This document shows, one piece after another, positions 38,301 to 46,022 of a DNA stretch of 64,000 bases. The stretch covers positions 62,001-126,000 of the forward strand of contig NZ_VORM01000009.1 of assembly GCF_007997225.1 (NCBI RefSeq), written 5' to 3'. Under the pieces are notes generated by a model. It searched no databases. It worked only from the letters and a program-made list of their open reading frames with translations, and was not told where the DNA came from. Made by a program: the position numbers and the translations under genes. The DNA is from Subsaximicrobium wynnwilliamsii (GTDB taxonomy: Bacteria; Bacteroidota; Bacteroidia; Flavobacteriales; Flavobacteriaceae). The stretch's first letter is position 1, and each line of letters starts with the position of its first letter.

Positions 38301-40138
38301 ACGAATCTGCTTTAGCCTATGTCAATGATTATTTTAGTCAACCTTATGAAGAGTTTTTGGCTAAATATTTTCCGAGACGTAAAATGGAAATCAGTAGGCC
38401 GGTTACTCCTGAACGGTTTAAGAAAATCGCAGGAGAATTAGATATTGATCAGCGAAGTATTGTTGACGATAATAAATCAGATAACATACTGGTTCTTGCA
38501 GGTCCCGGGAGTGGCAAAACCAAGGTGCTTGTTCATAAGATTGCTAGTTTATTATTATTGGAAGATATTAAACCGGAGCAATTTTTAATGCTTACGTTTT
38601 CAAAAGCTGCTTCTCTAGAATTTAGAGCAAGAGCAAGAGAACTCGTTCCAGAATACACTGGGCTTATTAAAATCACAACCTTTCATGGCTTCTGTTTTCA
38701 ACTATTGGGGCAGCTAGGAGACTTGAAAAAATCAGAAAACGTCATTCAAGATTGTATTACGGCAATTAACAACAAGGAAGTTGATATCTCATCTATAATC
38801 AATAAAAGTGTATTGCTCCTCGATGAATTTCAAGATGTAAATGCCGTTGAATGGAAACTGGTACAAACCATAATAAATAAAGCTAAAAACATCAGAGTTA
38901 TTGCTGTTGGTGATGACGATCAAAACATATATGGTTTTAGAGGGTCCTCAAATAAAAATATGTTAGAATTTAGAGAGAAATACAATGCGACATCCTATGC
39001 ATTAATCAAAAATTATAGAAGTAGTTCGCACATTGTTCATTTTAATAATGCATTGCTTAAAAAAATACCAAACCGATTAAAAACACAAGCGCTAGAACCT
39101 ATTGATAAAACATTGAAATCCAATATTAAATTAATTAGGTACAACACTTCTTATCTAGAAAAATCCTTAGCAGAGAAAGTAATTCAAGATAATTACGTTG
39201 GCACAAGAGCTATACTGGTCAGGACTAATAAACAAGCTTTAATGCTCAATACATTCTTAAAAGAATTTGGACAAAAAACGAAGCTTATTACGGGACTTGA
39301 AGGCTTTAGTTTAGATCACTTATTTGAGCTAAGAACGTTCACAGATCATCTAAAACTGAACACAAATGATGCTGGTTTAATTTTCAATACTGAATGGGCT
39401 GATGCCAAAAATCATTTTGTATCAAAACACGATTCGAGCAGCCATCTTGATATTTGTTTAAAGCTTATTCAAAAATTTGAATTGAATTATAATAAGCAGA
39501 AACAATTAATAGATTGGTACGACTATATTCGTGAAATAAAAATGGAAGATGCCATTGATCCTGATTCCAAAGCAATTATAATTGCAACCCTGCATAAATC
39601 CAAAGGAAAAGAATTTGATCATGTGTACCTGCTCTTAGAAGACTATGATTTTGCCAAGACAGAATCTAAACGTGTGCTATATGTAGGCTGTTCTAGAGCA
39701 AAATTAAGTTTACAGTTACATTGTAACTCCTCCTTTTTTGATGAATTTGATACTAATAGTCTATCGGTAACCAAATTTGAAGGAACTACAGAGCAACCTA
39801 AACATTTTGAAGTAATACTAGGGCACAAAGACATATATTTAGGCTCTCAAAAATATTCTAAAACAGTAAATAGAATCAATACTTTAAAATCCGGGGATCA
39901 ACTTATAAATGATTCCGTGCAGTTTACAGATAATATCGCAATAGGATGCGCTAAACAAGATGGAGGGAATGTGCTACTATTTTCTAGAGATTTTATGGCT
40001 AAAAAGCACGACACTTTTATTAAGGACGGTTATCAACTAGCCAATGGAAGTGTCGCCTATTTAGTGTATTGGTTTGATGCTAAAGAAGGGAAAGAATATA
40101 AAGTGGTCTTGCCTAAGTTGATGTTTGAAAAAAGATAA
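35324..40138 (+). CDS. DEDD exonuclease-RecQ-UvrD fusion helicase
   Basis: 1604-residue multi-domain protein. Residues 1-130 are a DEDD 3'-5' exonuclease (DIE at 9-11, GHNIVAHD at 50-57, SDCKLT near 112). A CxxxxCxxC motif (FCGKETCTYC) lies near 232-241. A RecQ-type SF2 helicase spans about 260-640 (TGGGKSLTFQ near 288, DEAHCFSSWGQD near 392, QEAGRAGRD near 582). A linker follows over about 640-1030. A UvrD/Rep SF1 helicase spans about 1045-1470 (AGPGSGKTK near 1060, LLDEFQDVN near 1165, GDDDQNIYGFRG near 1200, LHKSKGKEFDH near 1425). A small beta-rich C-terminal domain ends it. The nuclease and two helicase motors suggest DNA processing, possibly antiphage defence. It is AT-rich and overlaps the small ORF. 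Confidence 0.9.
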   Translation: MMNKVLYIDIETTKQGKIKDIGALFNGQELHESQFTKLKSWIHQAEYICGHNIVAHDIPLLERVLGNDIFKHKKIVDTLLWSTLLFCDNPYHKLVKGYKIVNDSDYNNPLSDCKLTRQLLIDELNRFKELEENVQQIYVRLLTGSDAYSGFLELIDFQMSNLDAATEIVNLFKSKICDSSNIFQLVKEYPIELAYAFSLINTKEDKSVLAYWVSNTLPKTQEILDNVRFKFCGKETCTYCNSYLNPKKALQSYFGYEDFRSFDPNEDISLQEKTVRAGLSARSFVAVFPTGGGKSLTFQLPALMKGSLSRQLTVVISPLVSLMKDQVENLENRFDITKAAAINGLLSPLERQDAIERVEKGGVQLLYLSPESLRSPTILRILKQRSIARFVIDEAHCFSSWGQDFRVDYLFIADFILSLEEERPFGKIPVSCFTATAKPQVIEDIKKYFKIKLNIELDEYVTRATRTNLKYEVIEIKDSDHKMNTLLSVLENCEKPVIIYASRTKRVEEIHGLIQKAGLSSTYFHGRLDKEVKKDNMDSFMHNEKDIIVATSAFGMGVDKDDVKSVIHYNISDSLENYVQEAGRAGRDEKIQAKCYILFNEQDLSKHFSLLQQTKINQKEIQQIWQALKNLSKYRKEKKISNSALEIAQKAGWDTEIQELETRVKTSIAALEDQGFLKRRLNSPMVFADSLLVPNLSKALKIINQSKNITEIQVQNCSRILQRIVKDDECRIDYLADRTGLRLKEIRDVIELLRELKILGDAKDLTAFINLTQSAKSSRKTLDRYRKIETAMHQILTGDIKISMRQLNQNINDLDVKSEIHELRNILNYWELRNFIQKKRVDRENDLYQIKIKHYDSLNEDIKWRHELTLDVYELLEKFYLKQKENRDSQDKKDLPVSFSMLELKNSNQLFGQIKEEDIKRYEKTLLFLNQIKSIKLEGGFMVSYNRLNIEDIDRSLPRFTLENFNKMSQHYLHKTEQIHIVGEYAKRRLKNYESALAYVNDYFSQPYEEFLAKYFPRRKMEISRPVTPERFKKIAGELDIDQRSIVDDNKSDNILVLAGPGSGKTKVLVHKIASLLLLEDIKPEQFLMLTFSKAASLEFRARARELVPEYTGLIKITTFHGFCFQLLGQLGDLKKSENVIQDCITAINNKEVDISSIINKSVLLLDEFQDVNAVEWKLVQTIINKAKNIRVIAVGDDDQNIYGFRGSSNKNMLEFREKYNATSYALIKNYRSSSHIVHFNNALLKKIPNRLKTQALEPIDKTLKSNIKLIRYNTSYLEKSLAEKVIQDNYVGTRAILVRTNKQALMLNTFLKEFGQKTKLITGLEGFSLDHLFELRTFTDHLKLNTNDAGLIFNTEWADAKNHFVSKHDSSSHLDICLKLIQKFELNYNKQKQLIDWYDYIREIKMEDAIDPDSKAIIIATLHKSKGKEFDHVYLLLEDYDFAKTESKRVLYVGCSRAKLSLQLHCNSSFFDEFDTNSLSVTKFEGTTEQPKHFEVILGHKDIYLGSQKYSKTVNRINTLKSGDQLINDSVQFTDNIAIGCAKQDGGNVLLFSRDFMAKKHDTFIKDGYQLANGSVAYLVYWFDAKEGKEYKVVLPKLMFEKR

Positions 40139-40261
40139 AATCATGCTTACATAATGTTTTTTTTCAAAGGTTAAAAAGGACGAGAAGATAGTCTTGTATA
40201 AACGAAGAGGTATTTTTTAGTGTAAAAATGATGCGTCTTATGTTAGTTTTATTTTTCTATT

Positions 40262-40659
40262 ATGAGGTTGCCGTCCACTTTAAACGCACGCCTTGGTAAT
40301 GATGTTAGCCATAATTATTCACAAATATGGCTTAGTTCAGATGCGCTTCATGAAAAAGGAGTACAGTTTGGTTTAGAATCGTTTTCGGGTAAAGGAAATA
40401 CAGGAGGAAGGATGTTTGTAGGTGTTTTAGATAAGCAGCGAGAATATGATGCTATAGTAGATGGAGATAGGCGCTTAAACTCTTCTTGGCCAATTATACG
40501 AGATCTCAAAACAACAGAAGCTAATCCATTAAATTTGTCGAGTACAGCTATTTTAGGAAAATTGAGAACGAAACTGATTATTTTGAGGCTATGGTAGATA
40601 CGATAGTAGAACAAACCCAAGATTTTATAGTAAGTTATCACGACTATTGTTCTAATTAA
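40262..40659 (+). pseudogene. Frameshifted hypothetical gene remnant
   Basis: The first part (40262 to about 40563) reads MRLPSTLNARLGNDVSHNY through FGLESFSGKGNTGGRMF and RLNSSWPIIRDLKT. At an AAAA run near 40558 the frame changes, and the +2 frame continues ENETDYFEAMVDTIVEQTQ to a TAA at 40657-40659. Adding one A to the run would restore one protein of about 132 residues. I do not recognise the family. It follows the helicase gene by about 120 bases. Confidence 0.5.
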
Positions 40660-40845
40660 CAAAGTGCTTTGCATATTTAAAAGCCTTCGGTAAAAACGAT
40701 CGGGATAAAATGAATTTCTGGTAACGTACTTGCCTAGATTCGAGATGGCGTTACAACCAGCTATTAAGAAATTGAGATAAGTGATTATATTTATGAAATA
40801 ATATAATGAATTGGTTTAATAAAACGCTTTATGTTAATTGTCATA

Positions 40846-40893
40846 AAATTAACTTAAAAGTGAAATAAATTTGTAAATTAACTTATAAGTGAA
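40846..40893 (+). promoter_or_regulatory. Operator repeats and promoter of the TAC operon
   Basis: A 19-base repeat occurs twice, 29 bases apart, with one mismatch: AAATTAACTTAAAAGTGAA (40846-40864) and AAATTAACTTATAAGTGAA (40875-40893, core palindrome ACTTATAAGT). Each is followed within 2 bases by a TAnnTTTG box: TAAATTTG (40866-40873) and TAACTTTG (40894-40901). This fits an autorepressed toxin-antitoxin promoter. Confidence 0.65.
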
Positions 40894-41413
40894 TAACTTT
40901 GCGCATATAAAGCCAATAGCACAATACAAAAAAGTAGGCTACTATTCGATGTGTATTAATGATAATGAACTCTCTTTATTTGAAGAATTTATCAAACAAC
41001 ATACAAAAACGAACGAAAAAAAGTTAGACCATATACTTAATTGGCTGAAAGTTATAGGTAACAAATATGGTGCACAAACACATCACTTTAGACCAGAAGG
41101 CGAAACAGCCGACGCTTCTGCGCTACCACCCAAAGGAGTTGACCGTAAACCTCAATACACAGCGTATGGTAAAAAGAAAGCAAACAATTTGCGCTTATAT
41201 TGTTTGAGAGCAAATGAGCACATTGTTTTCTTATTTAGTGGAGACATTAAAACAACAAATAAAGCGCAACACTGCCCCAATGTTAAAAATCATTTTAAAC
41301 TAGCAAACCAAATTACCAAAGCAATCGATAATGCTTTTATAGACAAGGACATCGTTTGGAACGCTGATTTTACACAAATAGAATGTAATGAAGATTTCAA
41401 AATCTATTTCTAA
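40889..41413 (+). CDS. Toxin of a toxin-antitoxin-chaperone operon (RelE/HigB-like)
   Basis: 174 residues from the GTG at 40889; the first ATG at 40949 would drop 20 residues and may be used if transcription starts at the second promoter box. The C-terminal half (NLRLYCLRANEHIVFLFSGDIKTT, then NHFKLANQITKAI) resembles the beta-sheet and C-terminal helix of HigB/RelE-like ribonuclease toxins. The gene order toxin, then HTH antitoxin, is that of higBA. The downstream SecB-like gene suggests a TAC system. The predicted action is cleavage of ribosome-bound mRNA; this is inferred. Confidence 0.65.
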   Translation: MNNFAHIKPIAQYKKVGYYSMCINDNELSLFEEFIKQHTKTNEKKLDHILNWLKVIGNKYGAQTHHFRPEGETADASALPPKGVDRKPQYTAYGKKKANNLRLYCLRANEHIVFLFSGDIKTTNKAQHCPNVKNHFKLANQITKAIDNAFIDKDIVWNADFTQIECNEDFKIYF

Positions 41414-41422
41414 ACACACACT

Positions 41423-41797
41423 ATGAAATTTCCACAAAACAACATAATTGATAATTGGTTAAACGAAAATGGTAATCCTGAAATAGCAAGATTAGTAGAA
41501 AAAAATCTTGCCTTAACAGAAAAGATTAATTCCATTTTAAAAGAACGTGATATTAAAAAAGGTGAGTTTGCTGAAATGTTAGGCAAAAAACCTTCTGAAG
41601 TATCAAAATGGTTATCTGGTACTCATAATTTAACCATGAAAAGCATTAATAAAATGGAGTTTGTTTTGGGTGTTGATTTGATTAATATCGAGCCTATTAC
41701 AGAAGTTAAATACGTGTATTTAGGTTTAATTCAAGGTGGGGAAATTGAAAACGCAATGAATGATTATGAAGATTCTAATTACAATATTGCAATGTGA
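41423..41797 (+). CDS. HTH antitoxin of the TAC operon (HigA-like)
   Basis: 124 residues, 9 bases after the toxin gene. An XRE-type helix-turn-helix lies at about residues 33-88 (KGEFAEMLGKKPSEVSKWLSG). A C-terminal tail of about 30 residues follows (TEVKYVYLGLIQGGEIEN to YNIAM). In known TAC systems such a tail holds the chaperone-addiction segment bound by the SecB-like protein. Its stop overlaps the chaperone start by one base (TGATG). Confidence 0.75.
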   Translation: MKFPQNNIIDNWLNENGNPEIARLVEKNLALTEKINSILKERDIKKGEFAEMLGKKPSEVSKWLSGTHNLTMKSINKMEFVLGVDLINIEPITEVKYVYLGLIQGGEIENAMNDYEDSNYNIAM

Positions 41798-42255
41798 TGT
41801 CGGAAATTAAAATAAATCCAGAAAAATTACACCTCTTTCATATTAACGTTATTGAAAGTTCAATAAAAGATTTACCCAACAAAGGTAAAATTCCTTTTAG
41901 TATTAATGTTGCACATAAAACAATGCACAATTTAAAAGATGAGCGTATTAAAATCGGGTTGCTTATTGACCTGCAAACCAACAGTTCTGAAACAAATAAT
42001 GCAAACGCTCATTTTAGTATAGATTTTCATTTTCAAATAGAAGAATTAAAAAAATATTTTGAATTAAGCGAAAAGAACGAACCTGTTTTCTCAGGATTAT
42101 TAATTGCAACCTTATTAGGAGTTAGCTTCTCTACTGCAAGAGGCATTATTTATGAGCGTTTATCGAATACAAATATGCAAGGAATGATTCTACCTGTTGT
42201 ATCTCCTCAAAAAATGCTACTCCAACAAACGGAAGAGGATAAAAACAGAAAGTAA
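41797..42255 (+). CDS. SecB-like chaperone of the TAC operon
   Basis: 152 residues from the ATG at 41797 (an in-frame GTG lies at 41794). The C-terminal half (FSIDFHFQIEELKKYF, then LLGVSFSTARGIIYERLSN, then MILPVVSPQKML) has the SecB pattern of beta strands, a helix with xxARxxI, and a final NxxPVxPxxLL-type strand. Such a chaperone should hold the antitoxin in a folded, stable state. SecB itself is rare in Bacteroidetes, so a local role with the antitoxin is more likely than general export. A second SecB-like fragment is at 43740. Confidence 0.65.
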   Translation: MSEIKINPEKLHLFHINVIESSIKDLPNKGKIPFSINVAHKTMHNLKDERIKIGLLIDLQTNSSETNNANAHFSIDFHFQIEELKKYFELSEKNEPVFSGLLIATLLGVSFSTARGIIYERLSNTNMQGMILPVVSPQKMLLQQTEEDKNRK

Positions 42256-42321
42256 TAAGTAAATATTCCCCACAACGCAAAGCATCAGCGTATTCCAAAA
42301 AAAACATATCTTAATATTTAA

Positions 42322-42579
42322 AACAGTATTGTCCAGTTAAACACCATATGGACCAATCAGTTCGAGAACAGTTTCTTAGAGACATCGACCGAAACCCCTC
42401 CAAATTTCCCCAAGGAATTAGAACTCTATTGGAAGCACGAGGAATGGGAAGCGATTTCGAAGCTGCTAAACGCCAAGAGAATCGCTATAAGAGGGCAAGA
42501 GAATTATTTAACAAGAGAACTTGGTAAGAAGGGTAAAACCTTAGAATGGTTTATGAATGAGGTAAAGGATAAAGTATAA
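42322..42579 (+). pseudogene. Gene fragment lacking a start
   Basis: An 85-codon open frame without ATG, GTG or TTG near its beginning reads NFPKELELYWKHEEWEAISK, LLNAKRIAIRGQENYL, then EWFMNEVKDKV and a TAA. The composition is protein-like. Its end overlaps the convergent fic pseudogene. I do not recognise the family. A 59-codon ATG frame in the same DNA is Arg-rich and looks like a shadow. Confidence 0.4.
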
Positions 42580-43374
42580 GATTTTTCCTTCACTCTTTTC
42601 ATTAAATAGTCTGTCATTCCTTCTGCGAAATAGGTTACTAAAAGGATGTCGCTCTTTTCGCTTTCACAGTTTACTATGGTTGTAATATATTCTATTTGTT
42701 CCTCTTGAGTTGTTATTTCAGGAAATATAGGTGGGCAATCATTTTGCATTAAAATAGCACCAATAATTATTCTGCAAACTCTACCGTTACCGTCAGCAAA
42801 AGGATGGAGTTCATTCAAGAACTTATTATGAAAATAGGCTATTCTTGTAAGTATGTGCTTTTCTTCCGTTGTGTTATCTATATCAGAAAACCGATTATTG
42901 AACATCTCAACCCAAGTGCCCATTACATCGATTAATCGATAATGAGCAACATATTCTTTGTCTTCAAAAAAAGGTTGTCTGAACCCACCAATTGGTATAT
43001 TTCTGTAATTACCTACAAGTTCAGGTTCAAATTCCGCTTCCCAAGCAAAAGGATTGCCCATTAAACAACGATGTACTTTCTTAATAGAATCTTCAGATAA
43101 ACTAAAGTTATTTAAAGAATCTAAAAGATTTTTAAGGACACTTTGATGGGCAGATATCCCCATTAGGGAATTGAGGTTAATACCTCTTATGCTTTCATTG
43201 TTTAAAAAACGAATCGTATCTCCATATTGAAGTTTGCATCTTCAGCTCTTTCAGAATAAAAAGAATAATCATTGATTAGGGAATCTCTAAATTTTGGAGT
43301 CCATTCGTTTCTTGGAAATTTTCTTGAAAGCTTGAAAGAGCTTCGTTAAATTTTAAGAAATAATCAGGCAACAT
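42504..43374 (-). pseudogene. Fic-family AMP-transferase pseudogene with two frameshifts
   Basis: The ATG at 43374 opens MLPDYFLKFNEALSSFQENF. A frame change leads to EWTPKFRDSLINDYSFYSER near 43310. A second leads to QYGDTIRFLNNESIRGINLN near 43230, which continues into the 219-residue frame ending at 42504. The Fic active-site loop HPFADGNGRVCR (near 42780-42815) is intact. The last about 25 residues look like readthrough past the usual end. An internal start at 43163 could still give a Fic domain without its N-terminal part. Confidence 0.75.
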
Positions 43375-43376
43375 GA

Positions 43377-43589
43377 TTAGCCATTGTATTTATTAAACAT
43401 AAAACGTGTCCATCTTTTTATATCGTGAGGGTAAGCAAACAAAGTATTATCCTTTTTAAAAAACGTTTTCCCAAAAAAGAATAGTTGGAAATCTTTTTTA
43501 AAGGTATTAGGAATACTATCAATAGCTACAGCTTCTTTTGTAGTTGAAAATGTTTTTAAGGATAATATGTCTTGTCTTGTAACTAACAT
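43377..43589 (-). CDS. Small protein upstream of fic, possible antitoxin
   Basis: 70 residues, starting MLVTRQDILSLKTFSTTKEA, with a KTFFKKDNTLFAYPHDIKRW segment. Its stop is at 43377 and the fic start is at 43374, so the two were translated together. Small genes directly upstream of fic often encode FicA-type antitoxins, but I see no SxxxE(G/N) inhibitory motif here. Function unknown. Confidence 0.5.
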   Translation of the reverse strand: MLVTRQDILSLKTFSTTKEAVAIDSIPNTFKKDFQLFFFGKTFFKKDNTLFAYPHDIKRWTRFMFNKYNG

Positions 43590-43739
43590 TGGGCAAACGT
43601 ATTAAATTGTTGTGAATTGTTAACAAGTCTTCTATAAATTTTAACTACAACTTATTTGCTTATAATCAGTCAGTTGCACTGTTCGGACTTTAATATCTAC
43701 ATCAAAATGTCTATCCATATAGTAAATATATTTGTATTA

Positions 43740-44018
43740 ATGTGTATTCACAAACTAAAGGTAAATCAACCTTTTCTAATTCTTGAAGTTCAAGCGCTTT
43801 TTGAAATTAAAAAAAATGACTTTGAAGATAAAGTTAAACAAGATGATGGTTCTTATCTTGTCGCAAAAGGACCTGCTTTTCATTTTGCGTTGTTAGCTGT
43901 CGGCTCTGCCCGAGGGATTCTTCATACAAAAACTGAAGGAACCGCTTATAGTGGCTATTTACTTCCAACCATTGATGTGAAGCAGCTGGTAGAACAAGAT
44001 GTGGTTTTTAGGCATTAG
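43740..44018 (+). CDS. Orphan SecB-like chaperone fragment
   Basis: 92 residues from the ATG at 43740 (the frame is open from 43656). LKVNQPFLILEVQALFEIKK, HFALLAVGSARGILHTKTEG and GYLLPTIDVKQLV match the C-terminal SecB-like pattern seen in the gene at 41797. About 60 N-terminal residues of a normal SecB-like protein (about 150) are missing, and no toxin or antitoxin gene precedes it. It is probably a relic of a second TAC operon; weak similarity elsewhere is possible. Confidence 0.55.
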   Translation: MCIHKLKVNQPFLILEVQALFEIKKNDFEDKVKQDDGSYLVAKGPAFHFALLAVGSARGILHTKTEGTAYSGYLLPTIDVKQLVEQDVVFRH

Positions 44019-44130
44019 ATGATTCTCTACCTAGGAATTTTGGTCCCAACGTAAATATTTAACATCAGCTTTCAGCGTTTTTGGTCATGGAATAAACAAA
44101 TCGAACCATCCACCCATAATCTCACACCCT

Positions 44131-45627
44131 CTAATACTTAGCAGTCTTACCCTTCTGGTTCGTTTGTTTCAAAAATGCTCTAAGATCATCGTTGGAGGTC
44201 TTTAAGTCTTCTTGTCGCAGGTACATCATGTGGCCGCTATGGTAGATTTTAAAATGCATCCGGTCCTTGAGTTGTCCGCTAGGGTCAATTTGGCTCATTG
44301 AATATTTGGAGTGAAAATAGGTGGTGGCACCATCATAATAGCCGGTTTGGAATAAGATGTTTAAATAGGGATTTGTTGCCATGGCTTGTCTCAAATCTTC
44401 TCTGGTGTTATTGCCGCGGTTGTCCCAAGGCCTAACCGAACCGAACATATTATAGCTTAAGTCCGTTTTAAAATTGAGCTCCTCGCGCATGTAGTAATTG
44501 ATGGCCGGGGTAAAGGAATGCAACCAGGAGGTCAGCTCCGGACTGTAATCTGGCCCGTCGCCGGCTAACTTTCTGTCGATGCCTAAATATCGCGAATCCA
44601 ACCTGCCAATGGTGTTTCCGCTCTTGTCCCTTAACAGTTCTTTCCAAAACGAACGGGAAGGTAGGTCGAGATTATGTTGGAGGATTATTTTTTCAGAAAT
44701 TCCGGTATAGGTCGCCATTTGCTGGGCGATTTTTTCTTTTTCCGAAGTGGAGAGTAGCGATCCTTTTGCCAAAGCCGGAAGCAAGACATCTAAAGCATAA
44801 GTTTCCACCTCAGGGAGAATGGCTTCCAATGTTTGCTGCTGAAGCGCTGGCGACAAGGCTTTGTGATACCATGCGGCTGCGGTAAAATAGGGCAGGAACA
44901 AAGAGGAAGATAGCGCGGTATCGGAGTCAAAACTCAAATAATCGGCCGGAGATACTAAGATAACGCCGTTGAGGTACATCCATTGTTGTTCTTGCAATGC
45001 CAGCGCGAGTCCAGAAACCCGAGTGCCACCGTAGCTTTCGCCAATGAGGTATTTAGGCGACAGCCAAAGATTGTTTCGGCTTACAAAATTCTCCAGCCAT
45101 GACGCGAGGTATTTGATATCGGCATTGACCCCAAAAAACAAGTCGCGGTCTGGAGCTTTACCATCAATATCTAAGGTTCTGGAATAGCCGGTGTTTACAG
45201 GATTGACGTATAATATATCGGCCACATCCAAAATGGAATGCGGATTATCCTTCAAACCGTAAGGTTGCACGGGATAGCCTTCTGGGCTAATCTTTAAGAT
45301 TTTAGGGCCGGTGTAAGCGATATGCATCCAAGCCGAGGCAGAGCCAGGGCCGCCGTTGAAGGAAATGAGCAAGGGTCTTTGGGGTTCTTCGGAAGTATTT
45401 TTAACGTTTTTCTTATAAAAGGTATAATGCAAGGTCGCCATGGCTTTATGGTCACTATTCCATACCGGCTGCATGCCTGTGGTTGCGGTATATTCTAGGA
45501 TGTTGCCATTGATTTTAGCGGAATGCTGAGTCGTGATCGTGGTATCTGCTGGGATTCTGATCTCTTGGGCTTGGATGGCGAAGGATGATAAAACGAGTAA
45601 AAAAGTGAATTTCTTTAAAAGCTGCAT
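44131..45627 (-). CDS. Serine carboxypeptidase-like protein (S10)
   Basis: 498 residues with a signal peptide (FTFLLVLSSFAIQAQ). The S10 marks are ISFNGGPGSASAWMH (oxyanion region, near residue 90), the nucleophile motif GESYGG (near 196), an Asp in QTGYYDGATT (near 429), and a His in YHSGHMMYL (near 464). S10 enzymes remove C-terminal amino acids. The protein is probably periplasmic or secreted. It is divergent from the S9 peptidase gene, so the two may share control and act together on peptides. Confidence 0.92.
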   Translation of the reverse strand: MQLLKKFTFLLVLSSFAIQAQEIRIPADTTITTQHSAKINGNILEYTATTGMQPVWNSDHKAMATLHYTFYKKNVKNTSEEPQRPLLISFNGGPGSASAWMHIAYTGPKILKISPEGYPVQPYGLKDNPHSILDVADILYVNPVNTGYSRTLDIDGKAPDRDLFFGVNADIKYLASWLENFVSRNNLWLSPKYLIGESYGGTRVSGLALALQEQQWMYLNGVILVSPADYLSFDSDTALSSSLFLPYFTAAAWYHKALSPALQQQTLEAILPEVETYALDVLLPALAKGSLLSTSEKEKIAQQMATYTGISEKIILQHNLDLPSRSFWKELLRDKSGNTIGRLDSRYLGIDRKLAGDGPDYSPELTSWLHSFTPAINYYMREELNFKTDLSYNMFGSVRPWDNRGNNTREDLRQAMATNPYLNILFQTGYYDGATTYFHSKYSMSQIDPSGQLKDRMHFKIYHSGHMMYLRQEDLKTSNDDLRAFLKQTNQKGKTAKY

Positions 45628-46022
45628 AGCGTGTGGTTTTGGAATTTGAAAGCTTAAAAATACTGAATTTATAACAGGCGGTATTCAACTTGGCACTTAA
45701 TACGTTGTATTCGTTTAAAACCGACTTGAAAATACGCAGTAATCGCAAAAAAGGATGAGCTGGTTTCAATCCTGAGCGCCCGATTAAAGGCTTGAGAACT
45801 CAATACGGGTTTGTCCACTACAAATCAAATAGAACCTAAAACAGATCATTTGTTCAGGAAACTAAGGGCATCGATGTTGTCTTAAGTGAGTTCTCATGAA
45901 ACAATGACAAGGGCCTATTTTAAAAACTTACTGTACCTTGCGTTCAATACGAGTTTTTTGCTGTGTTTTAGATGCTATTATGGCATTAGAAGCATGGAAA
46001 CTTACACACAAAAAGACAACAG
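45628..46022. other. Divergent intergenic region between S10 and S9 peptidase genes
   Basis: 395 bases without a credible gene. It should hold the promoters of the two divergent peptidase genes. A TACCTTGC stretch near 45931 is one mismatch from TAnnTTTG. I see no inverted repeat strong enough to call an operator. Confidence 0.5.

Noticed and set aside
42348-42527. 59-codon ATG frame MDQSVREQFLRD
   Set aside because: It is Arg-rich and overlaps a more protein-like frame in the same DNA (42322-42579). It has no recognised domain.
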